DNA of 64,000 nt from Nocardia brasiliensis NBRC 14402 (GCF_000308475.2 NZ_BAFT02000010.1:18010-82009); one strand, 5' to 3'. Shown: positions 7,810 through 17,147, numbered from the stretch's first letter. The notes: generated by a model from the letters alone, not told the origin. Program-made: numbers and translations.

Positions 7810-10710
7810 CTACCGCGGCGCGTTCGCGTGCACGGTAGTGCCCTCGCGCCACCACGGGACCGTTGTCGTGCGCTCGATCGCGCCGTGCAGCCGCACGGTC
7901 AGCTCGTCGTGCAGCACCAACTCCCCGTCCTGCGGCGGTAGCGAAAGAAGTTGGCGCAGCACAACTCCGAGCGGTTCCCCAGACCACGTGGTGCGCCGGC
8001 CGGCACTCACCACCTCGGCGGTGACCGACTCCGAGACCAACGGCAGATCGAGCAGCGCGGCCAGCGCGGGCGCGGTCTCGGCGACGCCGACCACCAAGCG
8101 GTCCGGCGGCAGTGCGAGGCCGAACCACGGCTGATCGAGGACCAGCGCGTCGGCCGGATCGATGACGGCGCCGGACAGGGCGCGCACCCGGTCGGGCAGT
8201 TCGAGGTCGGTGAGCTCGAGCCGATCCGCCGCCACCGCGGCGGCCAATCGCGCATGGGTCCGCGAAATGACCTCGGGTGTAGGCGTATTCGCCGGATCGG
8301 CGAGTGCGTCGAGCAGGGCGGCGGCCAATTCGAGGGTGATCACCGCCGGATCGGCGAGCAAGGCGCGGATCGCGGCGGCGTCGTCCGCGAGGCCGGGGAC
8401 GGCGAAAGTCGGCAGCAGGCCGTCGAATTCGGTGTCCTCGGGGTGCCGGAGCAGGCCGAGCGGGGTGCCCGAGATCCGGGCGTGGGTGCGCAACCACCAC
8501 GCGGTGTAACCGTCGTGATCGGTGAGCAACCGCCGGGTGCGCGGCGCGGACGCCAGCTGCCACAACGCTTCCGGCCAGGCGTCGTCGTCGATCAGGTCGA
8601 GGTCACGGACCGCGGCCAGCTCCCGCGGCTCCTGCGCCAGCGTCGACCACCAGCTGTCCTCGTCGTCCAGGTCGTGATCGGGCCCGGTCGGATCGGATTC
8701 GACGACCAAACTGAAATCCCAGCCGACTCGCACGGCCCGAAGGGCTTGCGCGCCATACTGTTCCACCATGGCGGGATCGATCGTATGGAACGGCGAATCC
8801 GCCACCAGCAGTTCGTGCAGCGGTGCGTCGGGCAGCAGCAATTCGTCCGCGGGGTGCAGCACACCGTCGGCATCGGGCAATTCGAGCAGGCCGAGCCAGG
8901 TCGGCAGTGCCGCGGCGTCGGCATGGGCGGCCAGGCGCAGCACGGCGTCGACCGTATCCGGATCGTCCGGGTGATCCTCGAGCTCGGCGCGCAGGTCCGG
9001 CTCGCGCAGCAGCTCCTCGACGGTGGCCGACCGCGCACCCAGCCGGGCCAGCAGCGGGTGCGCGGCATCCGGATGCACCAACCTGGCCCAGTGCACCGGG
9101 ATCGCGACCTCGAGCTGATCGTCGAGCACCGTCGTGCGCGGTCCGGTGACCAGGCGTCCGTCGGCCAGCGGCACGGCGAGCGCGCCCAATTCCTCGGCGG
9201 CCAGCGGGTCCGCCACGAACTGCTCCAGCGCCTCGTACAGCGCGTACCACCATTGCGGCGCCCGCTCCAGACCGCTGGACAATTCCGCCAATCGTGCCAA
9301 CCCGACCCGATGCACGTCGAGCACACCCAGCGCCTCGGCGTGCCCGCGCCCCGACAACTCGGGAATCACCAAGGGCCCGATCACATCCCCGAGCAGCGCC
9401 GCCAATTCCTCCGTGAGGCCGGTGAACGCACTCGCCCGCGTAGGTACTGCGACCTCCGAGGTGGTCTTCCCTGGGAGGTCGAAAAACCCTGATTCGGTGG
9501 GAGTTTCGATGTCCGGGTGGTCCTCGGCGGGGGTAGAGGTCTCCAGCGGTAAAGGGTCGAACGGGGCGGCGTGGTCCTCGGTGTTCGTGGGGAGGACGGG
9601 GAGCCAAGGGCTGGTGCGGAGTTCGCCGATCACCGCTTCGCGCAGGAGGGCATCGGCTTCGCTGCGGGCGAAGGCGGGACTGGGGACGAGCACCAGTCGG
9701 TCGCGGGGTGGCAGTGCGCGGGCGAAATCGGCATAACCGGAGGCCAATTCGGCGAGGCGGGCGCCGGGCAGCAGACGGCGGCGATCCGGCTGCATCGGGA
9801 CGTCCGCGATCAGCAGCGCGGGCAACGACAGCTCCTCGTCGGAGCGGGTCGGGGCACGCAGCACATCGGGGGCGACGGCGACCGGCCTGCCGTTGCGGAC
9901 CGGCAGCAGCCAGCGGGCGCGCGGCGTGCGGTAGGACCACCAGATCCGGCGTTCGTCAGCCGGGCCCTCGACGCAGATCTCTTGGAGTCCGTCACCGAGA
10001 ACGGCCGTGCGGCTGGTGAATTCCGCGGCTTCGACGGTAATGCTCTGCAACGCAGGCAGTTCCAGCAGTAGGTCGACCGCTTCGGCGTGCATCGCCGTGA
10101 GCAGTGCGGCGGCGTCGATCTCAGGACGGAGCGCGAGCACCACCTCGGTGTCGAAACCGTCGGCCGGTTGCTTCTCGCTCGGCCAGGCCAGGCGCAAGGC
10201 GGGCGGGGCCAGCGCTTCCGCGTCGGGTTCGCCCTGCGCCAGTTGGTCTGCGGTACCGGCGAGTTCGCCGGATCGCAATGCGTCCCGGGTGCGCGCGCGG
10301 GAGAACAGGAGCGAACCCGTGGTGGAGCGCAGTTCGATCTCGTCGCTCACCGCCAGCACCGCGGTGAAACCCACACCGAAACGTCCGACATCCGCTGCAT
10401 CGGACTTCCCGGACGCACGCAGCGCGGTGAGCGCGTGCACACCCGAGACATCCAGCGGCGCACCCGTATTCGCGACATGCAGGACTGAACCGTCGAGCCA
10501 CACCCGCAACCGGCCGGGCACGCCAGCTTTGGCCGCGGCGTCGGCGGCGTTCTGCGCCAACTCGGTCAGCAGCCGGTCGCGATAGCCGGCGCGAACCAGA
10601 TCCGCCTCGGTCGCCGCGTCTTCGCGCAGCCGCGTCGGCGAATCACGCCATGCGGCAAGCACCCCCGCCCGCAACGCGGCAGTACCGAACGGATCGGCCG
10701 ACCCGTTCAC
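7810..10710 (-). CDS. GHKL (Hsp90/sacsin-like) ATPase domain protein
   Basis: A 966-residue cytoplasmic protein. The N-terminal 130 residues hold a Bergerat ATP fold: Glu50, Asn54 and Asp57 in LLTELAQNAADAA, NTGAP at 81-85, and GRFGVGFTAVL at 109-119, as in sacsin-type and Hsp90-type ATPases. The remaining 800 residues are acidic, Leu/Ala-rich and helical, with no domain I recognise. The role is unknown; a chaperone-like function is inferred from the ATPase class. The GTG start at 10710 overlaps the TGA of the DUF3027 gene (GTGA, 10707-10710), so the two proteins are co-translated and probably act together. Confidence 0.8.
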   Translation of the reverse strand: MNGSADPFGTAALRAGVLAAWRDSPTRLREDAATEADLVRAGYRDRLLTELAQNAADAAAKAGVPGRLRVWLDGSVLHVANTGAPLDVSGVHALTALRASGKSDAADVGRFGVGFTAVLAVSDEIELRSTTGSLLFSRARTRDALRSGELAGTADQLAQGEPDAEALAPPALRLAWPSEKQPADGFDTEVVLALRPEIDAAALLTAMHAEAVDLLLELPALQSITVEAAEFTSRTAVLGDGLQEICVEGPADERRIWWSYRTPRARWLLPVRNGRPVAVAPDVLRAPTRSDEELSLPALLIADVPMQPDRRRLLPGARLAELASGYADFARALPPRDRLVLVPSPAFARSEADALLREAVIGELRTSPWLPVLPTNTEDHAAPFDPLPLETSTPAEDHPDIETPTESGFFDLPGKTTSEVAVPTRASAFTGLTEELAALLGDVIGPLVIPELSGRGHAEALGVLDVHRVGLARLAELSSGLERAPQWWYALYEALEQFVADPLAAEELGALAVPLADGRLVTGPRTTVLDDQLEVAIPVHWARLVHPDAAHPLLARLGARSATVEELLREPDLRAELEDHPDDPDTVDAVLRLAAHADAAALPTWLGLLELPDADGVLHPADELLLPDAPLHELLVADSPFHTIDPAMVEQYGAQALRAVRVGWDFSLVVESDPTGPDHDLDDEDSWWSTLAQEPRELAAVRDLDLIDDDAWPEALWQLASAPRTRRLLTDHDGYTAWWLRTHARISGTPLGLLRHPEDTEFDGLLPTFAVPGLADDAAAIRALLADPAVITLELAAALLDALADPANTPTPEVISRTHARLAAAVAADRLELTDLELPDRVRALSGAVIDPADALVLDQPWFGLALPPDRLVVGVAETAPALAALLDLPLVSESVTAEVVSAGRRTTWSGEPLGVVLRQLLSLPPQDGELVLHDELTVRLHGAIERTTTVPWWREGTTVHANAPR

Positions 10711-12422
10711 CCCTGTCGCGATGACTCGTCCGCCCCACCCTCAGCCGCGTCACCCCGCCGCTCGGCATCCGAGCCCTGCGCCTCGAAACCAGCGTCGGCG
10801 GAACGATCTTCGTCGCCAACCTGCTGCGCGCCCGAAGCGGCGGCACCACTCTCGGCAGCCGCGGCTTCCGCCGCGGCGGAAGCGGCGGCCAATGGCTGCG
10901 TCTCGCCCACGGGTGCGAGCGGCTGCGTGGCCTCCGGTGACACATCGGACGAGGCTGCAGTGTCCTCCGTAGTGCGAGCCGAGTCGGCCGCACCGGCCGA
11001 AACGATCTCCGCACCGGCGGATTCGGCGTACGCACGCGCCGACTCGGACGCCACCGATGCGGCGGTGTCGTCCGCGGCGACTGCTGCCACGACATCCGCC
11101 GTGGGCTGCGCGGCAACGGTGTCAGACGGCGCGGCGGCCTCGGCACCCGATGTGGTCGGCTCATGGGCAGCCGGCGGCGCCTCGACCTCGGCCTGCTGCG
11201 TGGCAGGCGATTCCGATCCACCAACCGAAACAACGCCCGTACCAGCGATTTCCACATCGCCGCGCGGCGACGCCACGGGCACCTCGACGGTCGGTTCGCC
11301 GTTCGCGACGGGCGCGGCACCGGGCTCGGTGTCCGGAGTTCCCGGCGCGGCGTCGGAGATCGTCGCCTCCTCAGCCGGATCGCCCTCGCCGACAGCCGCC
11401 GCTGCGGTCGCGTCAGCCAAGGCCGTGCCGCTTTCGCCAGCCGCAGTGTCGACGTTCGACGTTTCGCCCGGAGCCGTCGTCGTAACCGCGGATTCGGCGG
11501 CCGCGCGCGGCGGCACCGCAGCGACCTCAACGGTCGGCCCGTCAGTCGGGTCAGCCGATTCGTGCGCGTTGGCGGCGTCTCCGGCCGGAGCGGACGAGTC
11601 GTCCGTCCCGGCAGCACTTTCCGCCGATTGCGCGGGAGCGGCGGCTGGTGTTTCGTCTGCAAGGGATTGGCGGAGGTCCGCGGTCGGGATCAGTTCGACT
11701 GCGGCGTCGTCGAAGGCCTCGTAGAGGGGGGAGCCGCCGCCGGTGGGGGCGACGGTGTCGGAGTGGGCGCCGCACCCGTAGGCGGCGTGCACAACCCGGC
11801 CGTCGGCGCCCATCGCGTTTCCGCAGACGCCGAAGGCGGCGCGCAGGGAACCCGCGAGCGGGAGGTAGAAACCGCACAGGCCGCAGGTCGAGGGGGCGGC
11901 CTTGGCCATTTCGGTGTCGGGGCCGTATTCGGCATGCCAGCGTTCGGCCGCGTCCGCGCGACCTTCGAGGCTCATCACCTGGGTGCGGCCGAGGCCGACC
12001 TCGAGGGCGACCTCGTCGACGACCGGGTCACCGTTGGCGACGTAGCCGGGCACCAGGCGCGGATCGTTCGGCGGCGGGGCCAGCAGGTCGCCCGGGGCCA
12101 GGTCGCCGGGCCGGATCCGCTGATCCCACGGCACGAAGTCGGGTGCGACCAGTGCGTCCGGGCCGGGCAGCAGTGCCGACTCGCTCACCGTCGCGTACTC
12201 GGCCTCCGGCGGTGCGGCCACCACGACCGCCCACTGCCAGCCGCGATAGCCGGGCAGGGTGGCTTCGAAGCGATGGGTCGCCGCGCTCTCGTCCTCGGCA
12301 GCCACGCCGAGATGCGCCCCGACGCCGGCTGGTTCCAACTCCAGGAGCGCACGGCGGGCCAGATCGACGGCGTCGGCCAGAATCGGCCGGACACCGGACT
12401 CAGAAACAGAAACTGCGCTCAC
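10707..12422 (-). CDS. DUF3027 protein with long Ala/Glu/Thr-rich tail
   Basis: A 571-residue protein whose first 250 residues match the DUF3027 family (Rv0877, about 260 residues; function unknown). Cys180, Cys183, Cys200 and Cys217 with His220 form a possible zinc site (STCGLCGFY, FGVCGNAM, YGCGAH). Residues from about 255 to the end are a low-complexity Ala/Glu/Thr/Ser/Pro tail absent from the mycobacterial length. The GTG at 12422 is divergent from the cyclotransferase gene, with only 17 bp between the two start codons. It is coupled to the downstream ATPase. Confidence 0.8.
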   Translation of the reverse strand: MSAVSVSESGVRPILADAVDLARRALLELEPAGVGAHLGVAAEDESAATHRFEATLPGYRGWQWAVVVAAPPEAEYATVSESALLPGPDALVAPDFVPWDQRIRPGDLAPGDLLAPPPNDPRLVPGYVANGDPVVDEVALEVGLGRTQVMSLEGRADAAERWHAEYGPDTEMAKAAPSTCGLCGFYLPLAGSLRAAFGVCGNAMGADGRVVHAAYGCGAHSDTVAPTGGGSPLYEAFDDAAVELIPTADLRQSLADETPAAAPAQSAESAAGTDDSSAPAGDAANAHESADPTDGPTVEVAAVPPRAAAESAVTTTAPGETSNVDTAAGESGTALADATAAAAVGEGDPAEEATISDAAPGTPDTEPGAAPVANGEPTVEVPVASPRGDVEIAGTGVVSVGGSESPATQQAEVEAPPAAHEPTTSGAEAAAPSDTVAAQPTADVVAAVAADDTAASVASESARAYAESAGAEIVSAGAADSARTTEDTAASSDVSPEATQPLAPVGETQPLAAASAAAEAAAAESGAAASGAQQVGDEDRSADAGFEAQGSDAERRGDAAEGGADESSRQG

Positions 12423-12426
12423 CGCC

Positions 12427-12432
12427 TACATT
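12427..12432 (+). promoter_or_regulatory. -10 box for leaderless cyclotransferase transcript
   Basis: TACATT ends 7 nt before the ATG at 12440, with no Shine-Dalgarno sequence. Confidence 0.65.
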
Positions 12433-12439
12433 TTGCCGT

Positions 12440-13219
12440 ATGAAACGCAATCGGCGTTCGTTGGCTGTCGCTCTGCTGGTCGGTCTGGTCATCTTCAGTG
12501 GCTGTGGCGCCGCACAGGAGGCCGCACCCGAGCTGAAGATCGAGGTCGTCGCCGTCAGACCGCATGACCCGACCGCCTTCACGCAGGGCCTCGAGATCGA
12601 CGGCAATGTGCTCTACGAAGGCACCGGACTCTCGGGCGCGTCGAGTGTGCGCGCGACGGACGTACGCACCGGCGAGCAACTGGCCAGGACCGATCTCCCC
12701 GCGCCCTTCTTCGGCGAGGGCCTCACCGTCGCCGGGGACACGCTGTGGCAGCTGACCTGGCAGGAGCACACGGCGTTCGCGAGGGATCCGGTCACCTTGG
12801 CCGAGCGCGCCCGAGTGCCGTACGAAGGCGAGGGCTGGGGGTTGTGCACCAGGAACGGCCGACTCGTGATGAGCGACGGCACCGACACGCTGACCTTCCG
12901 TGATCCGGTCACCTTCGCGCCGACCGGCTCGATCCGGCTGACCAGCCACCAGAGCGCCCGGCTCAACGAGCTCGATTGCGCCGAGGACGGTTCGGTCTAC
13001 GCCAACGATTGGCCGACCGACACCATCCTGCGCATTGATCCGGAGTCCGGTGAGGTGCTCGCGCGGATCGATGCGAGCAGTCTGTATCCGGCGGCCGCCC
13101 GGGTACTCACCGGCAGCGACGCGCTGAACGGGATCGCACAGCTGCCCGGCACCGACCGCTTCCTGCTCGCGGGCAAGAAATGGCCGAGCATGTTCGAGGT
13201 CCGCTTCGTGCCCGCCTGA
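12440..13219 (+). CDS. Glutaminyl-peptide cyclotransferase, lipoprotein
   Basis: A 259-residue protein of the plant/bacterial-type glutamine cyclotransferase family (five-bladed propeller), which converts N-terminal Gln of peptides to pyroglutamate. The N-terminus is a lipoprotein signal with the lipobox IFSGC (Cys22), so it should be anchored outside the membrane. Family features are PHDPTAFTQGLEI near the start, FFGEGLTVAGDTLWQLTW, GEGWGLC, LNELD and LNGIAQLPGTDRFLLAGKKWP near the end. It is divergent from the DUF3027 gene. Confidence 0.9.
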   Translation: MKRNRRSLAVALLVGLVIFSGCGAAQEAAPELKIEVVAVRPHDPTAFTQGLEIDGNVLYEGTGLSGASSVRATDVRTGEQLARTDLPAPFFGEGLTVAGDTLWQLTWQEHTAFARDPVTLAERARVPYEGEGWGLCTRNGRLVMSDGTDTLTFRDPVTFAPTGSIRLTSHQSARLNELDCAEDGSVYANDWPTDTILRIDPESGEVLARIDASSLYPAAARVLTGSDALNGIAQLPGTDRFLLAGKKWPSMFEVRFVPA

Positions 13220-13381
13220 GCCAGGCGGGGCGAGGAGTTCACCACGATTTCGGTTGTGCTCCGCCGGATCGGGCAGCCTGCGGGTATGCACCGTCGTCCG
13301 CGACGCGACAAACGTCACCTTCCGCCGACACCTTCGAGCGCGAGTGAACGCCCAGCAGCGAAGTACGACAGAATTGAGGAC

Positions 13382-15253
13382 GTGACTACTCCCCGCGAAC
13401 CTTCCGGTCCCGACCGTGATCGGTGGGACGGTGGGGAGTATCCGCCGATCGAACGGCATCCCGGCTTCGACCGGTATCCGCCGCCGAATTCGCCGACGCG
13501 CCGCGGTCCGTTGCCGCCGTTGGATCCCGATCGGCTCGGCGGGTCGCAGGCCGAGACCCGGCGGCATCCGGCCGCGGATGCCGGGCTACCGCGGCGGCAG
13601 GATCCGCCGGGCCGGACACCGCGCCGCGTCTTCCCGAATCGCCCGCAACCGCCGCACGGACCCGAGCCGGAACTCGCCGCGCCGCCACCACCCACCAAGC
13701 CGCTCCCCGAACAACCGGCGGCCGCCGACGCCGAACCGACCCAGCCCGGCCCGCAACGGGTGCCGCGCAAGCTGACGGTCACCCGGGTCGCCGCGATGCG
13801 CGGCCGCGAACTCACCGAGAAGGGCATCGCCACCTTCCAGCGCGCGGCGAAGGCCGACGGCGCCGACAAATCCGGCCTGACCGCGCTGACCTACGCGACG
13901 ATGGCCAACTTCGCCCTCGACGCGGCGGTCGCGGTCGCCCTCGCCAACACCCTGTTCTTCGCCAGCGCGACCGCCGAGAGCAAGACGAAAGTCGCGCTGT
14001 ACCTGCTGATCACGATCGCGCCGTTCGCGGTGATCGCACCGCTGATCGGGCCGATGCTCGACCGGCTGCAGCACGGTCGACGGGTGGCGCTGGCCACCTC
14101 GTTCGCGTTGCGCGCCGTCGTCGCGGTGGTGCTGGTGCTCGAATTCGACAGCTGGGCACTGTATCCGCTGGCCCTGTGCATGATGGTCGGCAGTAAATCG
14201 TTCTCGGTGCTCAAAAGCGCGGTGACGCCACGCGTGCTACCACCCGATATCGACTTGGTGCGCACCAACTCCCGGCTCACCGTGTTCGGTTTGGTCGGCG
14301 GCACGATCGGTGCGGGTGCGATCGCGGGCATTGCCGCGATGGCCGCCGGGTCCAACGGCGCGTTGATCTTCGCCACGCTGATCGCCTGTGCCGGAACCTA
14401 TCTGAGCCTGCGCATCCCGTCCTGGGTGGAGGTCACCGAGGGCGAGGTGCCCGCGACGCTGAGCTACCACGGCCCCGACGCGCACACCGAAGTGCTCTCG
14501 CCGGACAAGGAATCCGCGGTGCCGCCGCGCAAACGCAGGCAGCCGCTGGGCCGTTCGGTGGTGACGGGCCTGTGGGGCAACAGCGCCATCCGCGTGCTGA
14601 CCGGGTTCCTCACCTTCTACATCGCCTTCGTCGCCAAGGCCACCGAGCACCGGCCGGTGCAGCAGGCCGCGATGCTGGGCGTGGTCGGCGCCGCCGCCGC
14701 GATCGGCAACTTCGCGGGCAATGCCACCGGCGCCCGGATCAAGCTGGGCCGGCCGTCGCTGATCGTGCTCGGCTGCACGGCGGCTTGCGCCCTCGTCGCG
14801 CTGTTCGCGACGTTCACCAACAACCTGTTGGGCGCGGCGCTGGCCACCCTGGTCGCGGCGGGCACGAGCGCGCTGGCGAAGGTATCGCTGGACGCGCTGA
14901 TCCAGGACGACCTGCCGCCGGAGTCGATCGCGTCCGGCTTCGGCCGGTCCGAAACCGTGCTGCAGCTCAGCTGGGTGGTCGGCGGCGCGGCCGGCGTGCT
15001 GCTGCCGACGGACTACTGGAAGGGCTTCGCGGTGATCACCGCGGTGCTCGTGGTCGGGTTGGTGCAGACCTTCGTCAGCTACCGTGGCCATTCGCTGCTG
15101 CCCGGTCTCGGCGGAAATCGTCCGCAACACGCGGAACAGGAAGTTCCCGCGACCAGGCCGATGCCACAGACTTCGAACGCGTACCGCAAGCCGGGGACCG
15201 CCGGGGGCGAGACGACACATATCCAACGAGGGATAGGAGATCCCAGCCAGTGA
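13382..15253 (+). CDS. MFS transporter with Pro-rich N-terminal region (Rv0876c type)
   Basis: A 623-residue membrane protein. Residues 1-130 are Pro/Arg-rich and presumably cytoplasmic and disordered. From about residue 175 there are roughly 11-12 membrane helices with an MFS loop (GPMLDRLQHGRRVAL). This is the Rv0876c type, whose substrate is unknown. The GTG at 13382 has GAGGA close upstream; an earlier in-frame ATG at 13286 is possible. The next gene, DUF2771, follows after 64 bp and keeps the M. tuberculosis order, so they are likely one operon. Confidence 0.8.
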   Translation: MTTPREPSGPDRDRWDGGEYPPIERHPGFDRYPPPNSPTRRGPLPPLDPDRLGGSQAETRRHPAADAGLPRRQDPPGRTPRRVFPNRPQPPHGPEPELAAPPPPTKPLPEQPAAADAEPTQPGPQRVPRKLTVTRVAAMRGRELTEKGIATFQRAAKADGADKSGLTALTYATMANFALDAAVAVALANTLFFASATAESKTKVALYLLITIAPFAVIAPLIGPMLDRLQHGRRVALATSFALRAVVAVVLVLEFDSWALYPLALCMMVGSKSFSVLKSAVTPRVLPPDIDLVRTNSRLTVFGLVGGTIGAGAIAGIAAMAAGSNGALIFATLIACAGTYLSLRIPSWVEVTEGEVPATLSYHGPDAHTEVLSPDKESAVPPRKRRQPLGRSVVTGLWGNSAIRVLTGFLTFYIAFVAKATEHRPVQQAAMLGVVGAAAAIGNFAGNATGARIKLGRPSLIVLGCTAACALVALFATFTNNLLGAALATLVAAGTSALAKVSLDALIQDDLPPESIASGFGRSETVLQLSWVVGGAAGVLLPTDYWKGFAVITAVLVVGLVQTFVSYRGHSLLPGLGGNRPQHAEQEVPATRPMPQTSNAYRKPGTAGGETTHIQRGIGDPSQ

Positions 15254-15317
15254 GCGAGCGAACCTTCGACCCAGCGGCTGTGCCGACGGCAGGCCCGCGC
15301 CGCGGCGAGGCAGCGGC

Positions 15318-15830
15318 GTGAAGCGGCTCAACACGCGCACCGTCGTGGCGCTGCTCGTCGCCGGGCTGCTCGTCGTCACCGTCGCCTTCGTCGGCGTGCT
15401 CGTCGTGCTGGTCCGCAACGCGGACGAGAAGGATCCGGTGATCACCGCCTACGCGCACGGCAAGACCGTCACCGTCGAGCCATACGTGTATTGCTCGGTG
15501 CAGATGGCGGATTGCCGCTACGGCGAGACCGTGCAGCTCGTGGTGCCGCCGAACTATCCGCTGCAGCTCTCGCTGCCGAAGCAGATCGCCGAAGCGCCGT
15601 GGCTGGCCCAGGTCGTCTACGCACTCCCCAACGGAGAACGGGTCGATCGCGTGATCAGCCACACCAACTACCCGCAGGGCGCCATGGCCGTCACCATCGA
15701 GTCCCGCCCCGAACCGGACCTGCGCCTCGTCGGCCTAGAACTGCAACTGCCGATCCTGGCCAAGGACAAGGACACCGGCAAGGAGTTCTACCTCCCGCAC
15801 GCCGCCTGGTCCATCAGCACGGCCCCATAG
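15318..15830 (+). CDS. DUF2771 family exported protein
   Basis: A 170-residue protein with one N-terminal membrane helix or signal anchor (residues 9-31) and an extracytoplasmic domain containing two nearby cysteines (VYCSVQMADCRYG) that may form a disulfide. It matches Rv0875c (DUF2771), function unknown. The GTG start overlaps the end of a 23-codon in-frame stretch beginning at 15249, so its translation may be coupled to the transporter gene upstream. Confidence 0.75.
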   Translation: MKRLNTRTVVALLVAGLLVVTVAFVGVLVVLVRNADEKDPVITAYAHGKTVTVEPYVYCSVQMADCRYGETVQLVVPPNYPLQLSLPKQIAEAPWLAQVVYALPNGERVDRVISHTNYPQGAMAVTIESRPEPDLRLVGLELQLPILAKDKDTGKEFYLPHAAWSISTAP

Positions 15831-15876
15831 CGAACGGCCGAAGTCGCCAGCACCGCACCACTGATCGCCGCCAGCA

Positions 15877-16120
15877 CCACCACGGAGCGAGTCTTACCGG
15901 CGCCCGTCCACTCACGGCCGAACAGCACCACGACGAAGCGAGTCTTACGAGCGACCGTCCACTCACCGCCGAACGGAACCACCACGGAGCGAGTCTTACG
16001 AGCGACCGTCCACTCACCGCCGAACGGAACCACCACGGAGCGAGTCTTACGAGCGACCGTCCACTCACCGCCGAACGGAACCACCACGGAGCGAGTTTTA
16101 CGAGCGACCGTTCGCGGCCG
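15877..16120. repeat. 51-bp tandem repeat array, about 4.7 copies
   Basis: Contiguous 51-bp units: the GGAGCGA or GAAGCGA block recurs at 15884, 15935, 15986, 16037 and 16088, exactly 51 bp apart. The third and fourth units are nearly identical and the outer units have diverged. Since 51 is a multiple of 3, reading frames stay open on both strands, but none has a start, codon use or homology that looks genuine. The array fills the gap between convergent genes. Confidence 0.95.
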
Positions 16121-16200
16121 TCTCGTGTCTCAGCTGTCGAAGCGCATGCGCCGAAGGCGCGAGTCTCGACAGCTGAGACACGAGACAAAGGGGCCGCGAA
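16111..16200. terminator. Large 90-nt hairpin between convergent genes
   Basis: Inner arms 16120-16140 and 16166-16186 are perfect 21-bp reverse complements. Outer arms 16111-16119 and 16192-16200 add 9 bp (TTCGCGGCC against GGCCGCGAA). The 25-nt loop holds a further GCGCATGCGC palindrome. It lies between DUF2771 and the cold-shock gene and could end transcription from both sides. Confidence 0.7.
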
Positions 16201-16227
16201 CCACGCCGCGGCCACGCGGCCAATATT

Positions 16228-16650
16228 TCAGTGATCGAGTTCGCGCGCGACGGCGCGGACTACCTCTGAGATGCGTTGCGCGGTCTTGCGATCGGGGTAG
16301 CGGCCCTTGCGCAGGTCCGGCTGTACCGTCGCCTCGAGCAGGGTGATCATGTCCTCGACCATGCCGTGCAGTTCGTCCGGCGTGTGGCGGCGCGCGACGG
16401 GCTCCTTGCGGGCGCGCTCACGTTCTTGGCCCTGCCGGACCGAGGGCGGCGCCTCGAGCAGCTTCAGGCTCAGCGCCTGCGGGCCACGACGGCCTGCGGC
16501 CATGCCGAACTCGACGCGCTGCCCGGGCTTCAGTCCTTCGACGCCATCGGGCAGCGCGGACGACCGGACGTAGACGTCCTCCCCCTCGTCCTGGGAAAGG
16601 AAGCCGAAGCCCTTTTCGACGTCGTACCACTTCACCCTGCCGGTCGGCAC
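16228..16650 (-). CDS. Cold-shock domain protein (CspB type)
   Basis: A 140-residue nucleic-acid-binding protein. Residues 1-65 are a cold-shock domain with RNP-1-like KGFGFLSQ and RNP-2-like VYVRSS. The rest includes a conserved helical tail ([21 protein letters not shown]) as in Rv0871. The GTG at 16650 matches the start of that protein (PTGRVKWYD) and has GGGTGAG upstream; a GTG at 16659 is possible. It probably acts as an RNA chaperone. Confidence 0.9.
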   Translation of the reverse strand: MPTGRVKWYDVEKGFGFLSQDEGEDVYVRSSALPDGVEGLKPGQRVEFGMAAGRRGPQALSLKLLEAPPSVRQGQERERARKEPVARRHTPDELHGMVEDMITLLEATVQPDLRKGRYPDRKTAQRISEVVRAVARELDH

Positions 16651-16839
16651 TGCGCTCACCCGTTCATCATCGAAAACTCGGACCCCGACGGCCCGAGCAC
16701 ACTGGTCCACGGAACCCGCTGCGGCACAGCGCCACGAGCAGGTTCTTTTCTCTTTGCGAAAAGAACGCGCCCTGCAGGGATGCGGGACGCGAGTGCCTAC
16801 GAGTCTACCCCGGTGCGAATAACGCAAGCACATCAGTTT

Positions 16840-16845
16840 TACGGT
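16840..16845 (+). promoter_or_regulatory. -10 box for leaderless small membrane protein
   Basis: TACGGT ends 6 nt before the GTG at 16852. Confidence 0.5.
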
Positions 16846-16851
16846 CGTGCG

Positions 16852-17082
16852 GTGACGAACCCTTCCGCTCCGCCCCCGCCGCGCAAGCCGGGTGACTGGT
16901 TGCTACAGGTCGCGCTGAGCCTGTTCGCGCTGGGATTGCTGGCGATCTTCGCGATCTTCCTGATCCCGGTGTTCTCCGATTCGACGCCGGGGCTGTGGCT
17001 CTACTTCGGCGCGATGCTCGTGCCGCTCGGCCTGCTGGTCGCGGTGGTCTACGCGTTGCGCGCCGGCCGGCGCTCGCGCTGA
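16852..17082 (+). CDS. Small two-helix membrane protein
   Basis: A 76-residue protein with a Pro-rich N-terminus, two membrane helices (about residues 16-38 and 45-68) and a basic tail (RAGRRSR). I do not recognise the family. It is divergent from the cold-shock gene and upstream of rpf, from which it is separated by a 405-bp control region. Confidence 0.65.
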   Translation: MTNPSAPPPPRKPGDWLLQVALSLFALGLLAIFAIFLIPVFSDSTPGLWLYFGAMLVPLGLLVAVVYALRAGRRSR

Positions 17083-17114
17083 CCCAACCGCGTCCGACCG
17101 CCGAGGTACGAACC

Positions 17115-17137
17115 GGTTACCCGAGCCTTTCGTTACC
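17115..17137 (+). promoter_or_regulatory. GTTACC direct repeat, possible MtrA site
   Basis: GTTACC occurs at 17115-17120 and 17132-17137, 17 bp start to start, and again near 17282. MtrA of related actinobacteria binds GTNAC-type direct repeats and controls cell-wall hydrolase genes. Assignment here is inference. Confidence 0.35.
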
Positions 17138-17147
17138 GAATCCCAGT

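Noticed and set aside
15249..15321. 23-codon gene between the MFS and DUF2771 genes
   Set aside because: It overlaps both neighbours in GTGA style, but the product is featureless; it may only serve translational coupling, so it is mentioned under DUF2771 instead.
15877..16120. CRISPR array
   Set aside because: The units are contiguous 51-bp copies with no unique spacers, and no cas gene is nearby.
15788..16234. Repeat-containing frames on both strands across the 51-bp array (17-residue repeats)
   Set aside because: They exist only because the period is divisible by 3; no ribosome-binding site or homology supports any of them, and they overlap DUF2771 or the hairpin.
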